Positions 1 to 10,689 of a stretch of 64,000 bases of DNA are shown here, piece after piece. The position numbers and the translations under genes are program-made. Source of the stretch: Helianthus annuus (taxonomy: Eukaryota > Streptophyta > Magnoliopsida > Asterales > Asteraceae). The DNA lies in assembly GCF_002127325.2 (NCBI RefSeq), contig NC_035437.2:159509097-159573096 (forward strand), given 5' to 3'. Position 1 is the stretch's first letter; each line of letters begins with the position of its first letter. Under the pieces are notes generated by a model. It had not been told where the DNA came from. It worked only from the letters and a program-made list of their open reading frames with translations, and searched no databases.

Positions 1-101
1 TGTGCATTATTATATTGTGTTGTTTGTCTATGACGATGCCAACTACATCACTGTACCCCACACCGGGCCCACCGGTGACACGTGGAAATCGGGGTGTGAC
101 A
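1..101 (+). mobile_element. 3' end of a long LTR (Tekay-like gypsy family), cut by the window edge
   Basis: The segment ends in GGGGTGTGACA at 101. Its reverse complement aligns with the start of the element at 51405 (TGTCACACCCC, then CACGTGTCACCGGTGGGCCC, then the GTCATAG-CAAACAA-AC stretch). It is therefore an LTR terminus of the same family, here in plus orientation and continuing left of the window. The adjoining TTTGT (102-106) would be one copy of the 5-bp target duplication; the other copy is outside. It interrupts a RepHel exon. Confidence 0.8.
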
Positions 102-2330
102 TTTGTAGAATCTAACATCTTCGTAATATACTTTATAAACTTAACATCAAGTTCCTTTGCCCTTATCGAAGCTTTGCTTGAAGAATCACTGTAATAAAAT
201 AAACAGTTTTAAATTATAGTTTCAAACGATGAAATGGAAAACATATAAGTATAATTTGTAAGTTAACATTAAGATAATGATAAGTAAAAAAAGAGAACAA
301 ATACCTAGATAACAACTCCCTATTAGAAAGCTCATTCTCAGTATCATAGATATAAAGCTGTGAAAATTTTGGCTGGGCTCCATGCTTAGGAAGAAGACTA
401 CCCATACTATGTGCATTCTGACCACTGATTCTATAAACAAATGGAGCATTACCTTTGTTTATTTTAGTATCAACTTTTCCTCCCATCGAAGTAAAGGAAA
501 ACATAGAATTGTAACGTCTTATGTTCTTTAAGAAATATTTGCTTTCCTGATCTAAACCGCGAAAAAGCATCTGATAAGATGGATCAGAATCTTTATATTC
601 AGGCAAATCAACTTTACCATATCCACAACATAAGCTATATGTTTGCTTTTGAAGTGTAATGCGACCCTTTCCACCTTCGGTTGGCCATAAGTTTGCAAAG
701 CATAAACCACACGTAAGAGTTTGGTCACCATGGTCAACGTAATCTGAAGATTTAACATAAATTAAATAATACAGTACGAAAAAAAATAATATGAAACAAC
801 AATGAATAACATTAATCAGTTACCTTTAGAAACGCCTTTGGTGGCGTCTAACACAACCTCGTTAACATGAATTTCATCATCAGAGTCAAGAACAACCATT
901 GGTATGGGTTGTATTTCAATTGGTTTATGAATAAGTCTACGCTTTCCAGAAGACATCTTTTTTATCGAGCTTAATTCAGATGACAAAAATGTTGTGTTAC
1001 GTTTATTGGATATTCTGGGATGAAGAGAAAAGCAATCATTCAATGGTAACGTTGATGAGCTTGCAATATTGTCTGAAAAAACAAAATATTTTTTTCGTAA
1101 ATTTTTTGAATTAAACAATTAAAAATGTATGTAATAATTTAAATATGAAATTTACCAGAGGATATACGATTCAAAGAAGACATAGCATTAGAAAACTGCG
1201 GTTCAATTTGAACTTGAGAACGTATGTTTGTAACACACGAAGTTGGTGTTATGTTTTCTTTGTTTGACCTCGTCATTCGTCGTGTTGAGGTAGAAGAGTC
1301 ATGAAAAACATTTGTCTTTCTATTATGATTTGAAAAAGCTCCAGATGAATATGCTACATTAGGGAATTAATTACAAATAAGTATTTTGCATATAATTTGT
1401 TCAAACATTATATGTAGTAAAAACAAAAAAAAAATATGAACCTTCAGCAAGTAATAATTATTTGATTTTGTTTTACAAACCTGGTATTGTGTTTGATAGG
1501 TTTGCAAGTGGTGTACGGATGGGTGTTGAAAACTGATCGTGTAGTACATTTCCTTTCTTCTTCAAGTTGATTGTGTAATAACGGATGATCTTACATTAAA
1601 GGACGAATTTAAATGATTACCTAATAAAATATAAACAGTAATTATAAAAAATGTAATATAATTGAAGTGAAGTTGACGAACAAAATTAGTAATGATTAAT
1701 ATACATAACATTATGAAACATAAATCTAAACTTACTTGTCCCAATACCAGTTGAAGATTCGGTAGGAAAGGTGGTGTTTGAAATATTGGGAGTAAAATTC
1801 TCTTTGTTATTTAACCGGATTGGTGTTGATGATGACGATGTTGAAGTACCACCTCTAGAAATGAATTTTTTTGTAACATTTGATCTCTTACTATCAAGGT
1901 ATAATTTTCTTAACTTGCGCCTGTGTTTAGCCTCTAAAGCTATAAGTAATAAAAAAAATAAGAATTTAAATATATGACATATGTAAAATTAAACATTAAC
2001 AATAATAAAAAAAATATAAGTTATATAAAGATTACCTCTGACAACATATTCCGGAAAAGCAGCTGCATTTGATCTCTTATTATCAATATATAGCTTTCTT
2101 AACGAACGCCTACATTTAGCTTGCTCAGCTATAATGAGAAAAATAATACACCAAAATAAAAAAAATGAACAAATGAATAATTTAGAACATAGAAACTTTT
2201 GAAAAAAATAAATTGAAGAATATTATAACTTTGGACCATAAACAGGAACAAAAAACTTACATTTATTTTCAAGGTCAATATGTGGAAGTTCTGAATAATA
2301 CGACTTAAATTGTTCAAACCTATTATGCAT
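102..2330 (-). pseudogene. Helitron RepHel (Rep/helicase) N-terminal part, interrupted by LTR
   Basis: These are minus-strand exons of a Helitron rolling-circle transposase. The diagnostic piece is the Helitron_like_N region in exon 743-305. It reads GDQTLTCGLCFANLWP, a CCGYGKVDLPEY knuckle-like part, then RRYNSMFSFTSMGGKVD, YRISGQNAHSMGSLLP and QLYIYDTENE, all family hallmarks. The next exon (188 down to about 102) continues with KYITKMLDSTN and is cut by the LTR at 101. Upstream exons (about 1072-824, 1352-1156, 1939-1736, 2128-2036, 2330-2261, and one near 1580-1490) encode a basic, Ser/Thr-rich N-terminus with repeated NKEN-TP and RR-LRKLY-D-KRSN motifs. The start is taken at MHNRFEQFKSYY (2330). 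The Rep nickase and helicase domains lie beyond the LTR, outside the window. The phase of the exon near 1500-1590 could not be settled. Confidence 0.82.
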
Positions 2331-3184
2331 TTTTTAAACAATAGAAAGAACTACAAAAAAAAACACTAACACCTTTAGAATGAAAACCAAACGCAAGAAT
2401 TAAAAGATTTATAACAAACTACATACAAAAATTACTGGAAATGTAAATAATAATGAAAAAAGTTATTCAAACGCATAAGGAAGCTAAGAATGCAAACTCA
2501 GAAAACCATGATGATGTTTCAAAAGTATGAAAAGTATCTGAATTTATAGACCTAAGCTAAAACTTATTTATGGAATTCATATTATACATTACCAAAATGA
2601 ATTTTAACAAAATTAATGATCATAAATATAAAAGAAATCTATATTTATTAGTTTCGATATTTTAAGAAACTGTGTCATTTTATAAAAATAGAATTGCTAA
2701 ACTTAGAAAATTTTAAAAAAAAAAAGATGTTTATAAACGTAACTGAATAATATAAATTGACATGATTAGCATATTTCTTAAAATTATTTTTGGAGTTGTA
2801 AGTGAATTGTTAATACTAAAATTATTAGTAAATAGTAAATCGATATATATCTATAGATCTATAGATAGATGGAAACTAATACCGTAAAATTTTTACATTT
2901 TACCAATATTTACATTATGGCATTATTAGATTACAAATATAAAATCAGTAATCAACGTAGTATCATAAAATAATCATACAGCATAGAATCATACAATAAA
3001 CAATATAACCAAACATAACTCTCAACCACAAATATTGTAGGATAACTTAAAAGGTAACAATATATAGGCAAAAGTTAAATTGTCTTGAAACATGAAAAAA
3101 TCTTACGAATAAACCAACATTCAGATATTGAAATACCAAAAAAAATAGTTCTTATTATTCAAATCAACCTCTCCTATATCTCCT
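2331..3184. other. Spacer between RPA1-like and RepHel genes, no gene seen
   Basis: About 850 bp of very AT-rich sequence with A-runs. It holds the 3' flank of the RPA1-like gene and the presumed promoter of the RepHel gene, both read on the minus strand. I see no coding exon, hairpin or repeat boundary. Confidence 0.5.
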
Positions 3185-5788
3185 TTAAGCTTCCTTCTCA
3201 ACACACATGCGAGGCTTACTTGCTGAGGACGCCAATCCAACTTCATTCAAATAAACATCATCAAGGTTACGCTTCATGTCAGAGGATGATTGTTTCAAGT
3301 CAACCGCATAATCCTTTGAAATAGGTGTGGTGTTATCCCCAGTGTAAGAATCGGCATCCTTACAAAAAATAAACAAAATATAATTAAGGCAAGTATTAAA
3401 GTTATAGATAAGTTAATTTTTTAATATATACCTTCAAACCTTCAGCACCAGAAGTTTGCAACTCAGACTGACTCATACCAAAAGTTTCATAAGCATCAAT
3501 CTGTAAAAACATGAAAAGCAAACAACAAATACTTCAACTTAGATTAAAAGGTTATCGAAAGTGGTAATATATATATTAATAAAAAAATCACTTACTTGAT
3601 CTATTTTAAATTTTTTGTTGAGCTTATCCAAGATGTCATCATCAGTGGTAACAACTGATATTCCATAATTCTCGACACCATTTGCAATATTAAAGTCAGT
3701 TACTTTAATCACAAAAGCACACTTTTGATTAAGCAACTCTTCAAATTCAACGGGATATTCTCTTGGGAAATCATTAGTTTTCAATAACTATATTATAAAA
3801 AATATAATGTGTCATTACAATAAATATAAAAACATGTGATTTTAATAAATGTAAAGTATAACTAAACATAACCTCGTCCTGAATTTGAATAAGTTCCTTT
3901 GAAGTTTTCCGAACAAACTTCATCGCCTCATGGTCAAATAATGTAAGCGTCACAGTTCCAGTTGAATCTTGAACGCGAACCGGTATTTTAAACCTTATAA
4001 ACGATTTTTAAATAATGAACAAATAAATGAGAATAGATCATATAGCCGAACTACGTCGTTGTTGTTGAACGAAAAATAAGATAAAGTATTACTAACAAAC
4101 GGTATACCTGGACATCGGGAAAACCTCTTTTCCATTACAATCCTTGTTAGAACATTGATACAACTGCGTATCTCTAACATCACTTGTTCCATCATCTTTA
4201 TCATAGGTTTCAAACTTTTTCTCAACTTTTGACTTGCAATAGTTACACCCATCATAATACCACATCTTATCAGAAACGATTGCCACAATAGTTCCAACAA
4301 CAACAACTTTCTTTGGCTGTTCATTATTACAAAATAACAAAAAATGCAGGTTCAATTTTTGTTAAAATATAAAATATAAAACAATAAATGTTTAGGAAAA
4401 CCTCTAAGATTGATGGGAGATAAGCAAGTGGTGAAAAAACATCATTCTTTAAAAATTCATCTTCGACAGAACACATCATATATGACCCAGCATGGCTACT
4501 TGACTCACTTGAAGCAGAAAGTTTAGCAAGAAACCTATAATAAATTTTGAATAAATAAAAATGTTCAAAAAAAAATAGTAATACATAAAACATACGAAAA
4601 AATTGATAAAATTTTTAAAAAATTGTTAAAATAATAAAACTTACTTTTGCTTGAACAATAGCATGTCATCAAAGTTGTCGTTAATGAAAAGTCTTGAACC
4701 ATCAAAGTTATTGGATAATCCCCATTTGCCTATTGTTAGATAAAGATAATATAAAAAATACAAAAAAAAAGGTAACACTTCTATTTAAATGAATTGTTAA
4801 AAAATATGTAGTATGAATTAAATACCTTTGTATGATTTAACTGCACCGAAATGGACAACAACGACAACATGTGCTTCACGCTTTTCACTAATCATGTAAG
4901 AATACATGTCCTTAGCGTGATCGTCCCAAAGAGTTAAATCGATCTGAGCATCTCTACAATATAATATAAGAAGATAATAAGTTTAAAAACATTTTGAATA
5001 TTTAAATGCATAAAATGGAAAATAAACAAATAAAAGGCATAGTTGTTTCGTATATTACTCAAGATCTTGAAGCTTAAGATTAAGACGTTTCCCTTTGCTA
5101 CCATCCTTCTTGTTAGTATCCTCAATGTTATAACAAACACCAACATACCCAATGAAATCTACAAAAAAATCAAATAATTAGATAACATCATATACAAAAA
5201 AAAATCTATATATAAAGTAAACAAATATTATGGTATATAAAGATTGGAAATATAAAAAAAACAACATACCTACTGTCGTACCCTCTTTTATTTTCTTTGA
5301 AAGAACATCATTAAACTCAACAAAATTGAAAACGTATTGCGGACCGTCCCATACATTGCACTTTTCGACAAAGGTATGATAATAAAAAGTTAGCTTCTGG
5401 TTGTTAGGAACAATCTTGAAAGATGCTGTGTTAGCAGCAAGAGATGGCCGTTTAATGATAAGGCATTCATCAACATTAAGATGCCTTTCAAATTTTGAAA
5501 ATAGCTTATGCATGCAAGAAGCTTGAATTTTGCTACCCTATGTATACATAAAGAATAACATGAAAAGGATATGTTAAAAGGCTAACAACATCAACTTAAA
5601 ATAAACAACAAACAAAAAAATCGTTAGTTTACCTTTTCATCCATCAGTATCATATCTATTCGATATGTCTCCCTTTCATTATCCCTCATTTTCTTCCTCC
5701 ACAAACTAACAATTTTAACCTTGATAGTGTAGTTTGTGGTAAGAACATCAATATCGTTTAGCAATGTGATCCGATCAACGTTTTCCAT
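3185..5788 (-). CDS. Replication protein A 70-kDa subunit-like (RPA1-like) protein, probably Helitron-associated
   Basis: Single-stranded-DNA-binding protein with tandem OB folds. I traced 11 exons with GT/AG borders: 5788-5633, 5537-5270, 5158-5059, 4953-4826, 4729-4645, 4534-4402, 4316-4108, 3993-3873, 3787-3596, 3500-3432, 3358-3185. They total 1635 nt, encode 544 aa and keep frame throughout. Residues about 5-110 are OB-fold A (LLNDIDVLTTNYTIKVKIVSLW), about 135-240 OB-fold B (IDLTLWDDHAKDMYSYM), and about 290-465 the C-terminal RPA domain. The zinc-ribbon cysteines are C314, C317, C345 and C350 (YYDGCNYC, YQCSNKDCNGK). The N-terminal protein-interaction OB fold of canonical RPA1 (about 620 aa) is absent, as in plant transposon-type RPA copies. 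It lies between B3 and RepHel genes on the same strand, which fits an autonomous plant Helitron. A host RPA1 paralogue caught nearby is the alternative. Confidence 0.85.
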
Positions 5789-6899
5789 GATAGGTAATAA
5801 GCAATCGACTGTTGGACAAGTACTACTTGTTTGCTTACCGTTCGTCAACAAAATGATCAATTTATATAAAATTAATAAAGTTCTAATTTTAAGAAATATA
5901 TTTTCATTATTTCTACTAAAAATAAAACTCCTTTCTATCAGGGCATAAGTAAGGAAACGATATAATTTATAATTACATACTAACAATTAACATAAATTCA
6001 AATTTGTAAAATTGGAAACTGTATATATTAAGTATACTAATCCGGGTTTACATTAAGAATTTAAAACTTATTTAAAATTATTTAAGTAAAATTTTATATT
6101 GGAAACCTATTTTCTATAATTGACAACCTTTAATAAAATATTGAAAATATTTTTGTGTATCTTTATATGAATAATAAGTTTCCATAATTATAATATACAA
6201 ACTGTAAAATAAGATTATTAAATTGGAAAATAAAGACTAAATTTTGAATTTGTTATATACTAAGATCCAGTTGACTTTCGATAATTAAAATGTTTATAAT
6301 AATTGTTAGCTTTGAAAAATGTTATATAAATAAATTAGAATGAAAGTTGGGAAAAATAAAATTCAAGCTGACCAAATGATAATCAGAGTGTAATCTATGT
6401 ATTATATATGTAGTACTACAGATTCATAATACTATGTTATAATAATAAGAACTATATACTATATGTAGATGTAGATTAATTAAAAAGATTAAAGAAAGAA
6501 TGGGATACAAAATTAATTTAAATCATGTTAAATGATTAATTCATTAAAATAAAATTGTTTTACATATAATTTTTGAATAAATTTGTAACATCATTAGCAC
6601 TATACAACGATTTATAACATTTAAGAAATTAGTATTTAACACAGAGATTAAACTTTCAAGACATGCCAAATGAGTGGTTAAACAAAAAGAAATAATACGG
6701 AATAAATGTAATTAATTGAAATTAGAAGCAGACAAAGGTTTTTTAATTTGTAACATATACAAGCATCAAACAAGTCTTTATAAAATTTAAGAAATTACTG
6801 TTTAACATAAAAACCATAACGACTAAACCAAAAAAAACAATATATAGAGTTAAAATCTAACATATGAAAGGCAAAAAAATTTCCATCAATGTGATATAA
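5789..6899. other. AT-rich spacer between B3 and RPA1-like genes
   Basis: About 1.1 kb with no recognisable exon. The minus-strand reading frame upstream of the RPA1-like ATG at 5788 stays open for some distance, but its residues are hydrophobic and unlike any RPA N-terminus. I regard it as 5' flank or UTR. Confidence 0.5.
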
Positions 6900-6996
6900 C
6901 TAATTAGTACGGCTATCGTAAGGTTCAACTCGTTCAACACTCAACACCTGCTCATTCTCATCAAAAGAATAGTGAACCGTGTCAAGGACGTTAATT

Positions 6997-8436
6997 CTAG
7001 CAGCTTTCATGAACTTCCTCCAACCGGTCAACGCGTATCGCCAACCTCCTCCTGTTTTTTTTTTCCCGTCTTGTACCGTTGGTAAATTGCTTAGGTGGAT
7101 CGAGATGCATAAGCCTAACAGTGATATCTTTTAAACCTTCATGAAGTCTAGCCATCCGTGAAACAGGATCCGGAATCCTCTGTATAGATGTAAAAATAAA
7201 AATAATAATAAATATGAAAGAAAAATAACAATGTATATTAAGTAACAAAAAAATGCAAATCATGTTTAGAAATGTTGAAAAATTGATATTAAAACTTACA
7301 AAATAACGTTCACCAGCCATACGTCTAAAACGACGAACAGAACCATGTATTTGTACTTCACCTTCATTTTCAGCATCGATAGGTGCAACTTCAGGCTGCA
7401 AATTAAGGCATATAAATTGTATAACATTAACATATAAAAGCTTATAAAGTAACGAAATTAAACTTACCACTTCGATATCTACATGAGAAAAATCGACTTC
7501 AAGTCCGTTTTGTCCAAAAACTTTTAAAAGGAAAAAATTGCCAAAACCTTTTGTAAATAACAAAATACAATCAACCTTCAAATGTAACATACTGACCATT
7601 ACGTCAAAACCAACGGTAAATCCAACTTTACCGTCAGATGTTTCAATGGCAACATTAAAAATTTTGTTACCCAACATTACAGTAGATATTACATCATTTG
7701 ATGAATATTCATAAACTTTTGGCAGGATGCTTTCAGGAATGACCTGTGGGAATAACAAACAAAGAAAAAAAATTTATTCAGAATATAAGTATTTGATCAT
7801 ACATACAATAAGAAAAAAAAAATAATATATCTTACATAAAAATGCGATGATGGAGGTAGCAAATACGTCCAAAAAGAGCCACGACTAACGCCATCAACAT
7901 AAGATGTTAATTTAAAAGTAGTAGACGATACGGGATTAAATACTACCAAACAGCCTTTCGTTAGACTCAAATGTTCTACAACATTGGACCAACCATGGAA
8001 GAGGAATAACTTTCCTTTAGCACCGCTTAAAGAAACATTAAACTCTCGGCCATCTTGAGTGTGTATCATAACATTGGTAGGACCTTTATAAACACCCCAT
8101 AGTTTGCAAGCAGCATCATCTGGAATGCACTAATAAAAAAAAAAAAAAAAAAGAATTACAATATCATTAAATTTATAAATAACACAATAATAATAAACTG
8201 TATTTAATAAGAACAAAACAAAAATTATGTAATAAATTGTCACTTACCAAAATAACTGTATCTGCTACATTCATTAGCCTTAAGAACCATGGTTGACTGA
8301 AAATGATTTAAAAAATAAGATGTTAATGGTAGTGTAAAGAAGAAAAAAATAAAAACAACAGAGATTGTACATAGATGAGATGTTACATAAAATAACAAAA
8401 ACGAACAAAAAAATACCTTGATGAACCTTCAGCCAT
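6997..8436 (-). CDS. B3-domain DNA-binding protein with frameshifted third B3 domain
   Basis: Plant B3 proteins are sequence-specific DNA-binding factors of the nucleus. I traced six exons (8436-8417, 8296-8248, 8129-7836, 7743-7468, 7395-7300, 7179-6997), 918 nt and 305 aa, starting MAEGSSSQPWFLR. B3 domain 1 spans about residues 8-120 (WFLRLMNVADTVIL, then GREFNVSLSGAKGKLFLFHGW and LSLTKGCLVVF). Domain 2 spans about 121-213 (VIPESILPKVYEY, KVGFTVGFDVMVSMLHLKVDC). A third begins near residue 256 (KDITVRLMHLDPPKQF). After a run of ten A on the minus strand (plus 7055-7064) the frame reads a basic tail ending at 6997. Shifted by one base, the B3-like reading continues (WRYALTGWRKFMKAARIN) to a stop at 6900-6902. 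The gene has therefore probably lost its third domain by slippage, unless the run is an assembly error. It sits upstream of the RPA1-like and RepHel genes on the same strand. It resembles REM-type multi-B3 proteins; no function is assigned. Confidence 0.8.
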
Positions 8437-8974
8437 AGCAATAATCTACAGAAACATGTTAAATAAAAAAACGTCATATGAATTATAATAAAAAGTACTA
8501 CAAACAACAAAAAAAAATTTAACAACATATTATACTAACATTAAAAAGGTAACAAACATCAAAATAAATATCTTTTATTACAAAATCTATAACAAATTTA
8601 GGCAACCGATGATATAAATAAAATGATATCACATTAAAAATTAACAAATTAACATCACATATCACATAAAACAATACATCAGATTGAAAAACTCACATAT
8701 AAGAATACAATCGGAATCGGGGTTTACTATAAACATCATATTCCGCAAGAGATTAGATAAACATAGTAAATAAACAACTTACATGTTTACAAAATAAACA
8801 TAGTAAATAAACATAAACATAGTTTACAAAAATTAAATAAAATCAAGAACACATGAATAATGATTAATGATTGAATTAAACATAAACAACTTACATGTTT
8901 GTAGAGCGATATGTGAACCTCAGATATGGATTGAATAAAAAGTAGATGTAGATGGACAATGTGAGGAATGTAAA

Positions 8975-8995
8975 ACAATCTATATATATAGATCC
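8975..8995 (-). promoter_or_regulatory. Candidate TATA box for the B3 gene
   Basis: An A/T block with TCTATATATATAGA lies about 550 bp upstream of the B3 ATG at 8436, with a plausible GT donor near 8895 that would imply a 5'-UTR intron. Position and sequence fit a minus-strand core promoter. There is no transcript evidence. Confidence 0.3.
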
Positions 8996-9657
8996 ACTGA
9001 AGAAATAAGTTGTAATATGGAAACCGATGGTATTCTTGGAAGAAGATTGGAGGGAAGTTGAAGAGTTGACTGGAACCATAACTGCAAAGGACATAAAATC
9101 TTTAAAAATAAAATAAAACGGCAATCTAAGTATAGAAACAATTACTACTTAGACAACCCAAATTTTAATTTTAGTTTCCAAAATTAAGGTTAAGAACATT
9201 ACTATGTTTTAAAAAAAAAATTAAATTTAAATAATATTATAAATTTATATCTATAATTATTTTTTAAAAATTTATAACATATTAGTTATAATTAATATTA
9301 AAAATTTTCTATACTAATCTTATAAATTGATACCGTACTGGTAATTAATAAAAACATAACATAAAACATAATAAAAATATAGATGGTAAATTTATAAAAG
9401 TTAAAAAAATGATAAGATTTAATTAACCTTCTTGCTTGCAGAAAGATGGGATTCCGATTGTTATGCCAGAGTTCGGGGTTGACATGAATACAAAAATCAA
9501 GAAAAATCATTAAATGCGATAAAAATATTTGGATGTACAAAAATGAGAATAGTAAATCAATATGTAGGTAATGAATAACCAGCATACCTTCAAGATTTAT
9601 GGTGAGAGATACAGAAATCAGACCAAAACAAATGTGATTTATGGTGGGATCTACAAA

Positions 9658-10160
9658 AATCAGACCAAAATAAATCAGATAATGGTGGGATAAAGGAATA
9701 AACAACATACTTTAAAGATGTACGGTTGGATCTACAAAAATCAAAACAAAACAAATGTTAAAATCAAAGTCTGTTCTTGATACAAAACATATAATAACAA
9801 AAATTTATGTTCAAATCAGTGTATTTACCTTTGATGTTGACCTAATTTTTGTAAAATGGGAGAGAAGATAACCGAATCAAGAAGAAAAGAAGGAGATTAT
9901 GGTGGGATCTACAAAAAATCAGACCAAAATAAATCAGATTATGGTGGGATAAAGGAATAAACAACATACCTTAAAGATTTACGGTTGGATCTACAAAAAT
10001 CAAAACAAAACAAATGTTAAAATCAAAGTCTTGTTCTTGATACAAAACATATAATAACATAAATTTAGGTTCAAATCAGTGTATTTACCTTTGATGTTGA
10101 CCTAATTTTTGTAAAATGGGAGAGAAGATAACCGAATCAAGAAGAAAAGAAGGAGATTAC
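9658..10160. repeat. Tandem duplication, period about 259 bp
   Basis: The stretch containing ATAAAGGAATAAACAACATAC, then GGTTGGATCTACAAAAATC, then TGTATTTACCTTTGATGTTG occurs twice in direct order, offset by about 259 bp (first copy from about 9658, second from about 9918). Only a few substitutions and one-base indels separate them. Shorter related pieces (GGTGGGATCTACAAAAATCA) occur from about 9600. The array lies between the B3 gene promoter side and the Helitron-like terminus. Confidence 0.8.
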
Positions 10161-10400
10161 ATAGTAAAATGAGATTTCAATTAGGTTATAAATGATCTGA
10201 ATATAAAAGCTGGTTGTTTTCGGACCACACATAACCCGACCCAAGTAAATTCGGATGCCGCCTACTTTTGTTAGGAATTGCGAATGTATAGAGGAATGGG
10301 ATTTCCCTCCTAAATCACATTGCCACATCATCCTACATGGCCAAAGACAAATGCCACATTGCCCAAATCCATCTCATTTATATATATATATAGATATAGA

Positions 10401-10437
10401 TGAATCCTCCGCCGCATTGCGGCGGATGGTAATTCTA
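10401..10437 (+). mobile_element. Helitron-like 3' terminus (hairpin plus CTAG)
   Basis: A short GC-rich hairpin (CCGCCGC, loop AT, GCGGCGG) is followed about ten bases later by AATTCTAG and then a T. That is the layout of a Helitron 3' end (hairpin, CTRR, insertion into A/T). The orientation is plus, opposite to the B3/RPA/RepHel genes to its left. Either those genes lie antisense in the element or two Helitrons are juxtaposed. The matching 5' TC end was not identified. Confidence 0.55.
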
Positions 10438-10689
10438 GTTAACTCTTAAATTTTACTAAAACCATTTATATCAACCCAACCCGAACCGACCCGACCCGTT
10501 TCTATTGGTGTTTCCGGGCCTATTGGATAACGACCATATGTGATGACTTGAAGATGCTGGATTGCAGGGTATGTGTATCATGTGGTGGTCATGCAAATCC
10601 AAATCAACATGCTGCAGGATAGATAGCCACAAAATCACAACTCCACCAAATAAAACAACTAAAATCATACCAATCAATCCACCACAAAT

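Noticed and set aside
5789..5986. Upstream open extension of the RPA1-like first exon
   Set aside because: Residues are hydrophobic and unlike any RPA; the ATG at 5788 lies right before the OB-fold start expected for this family.
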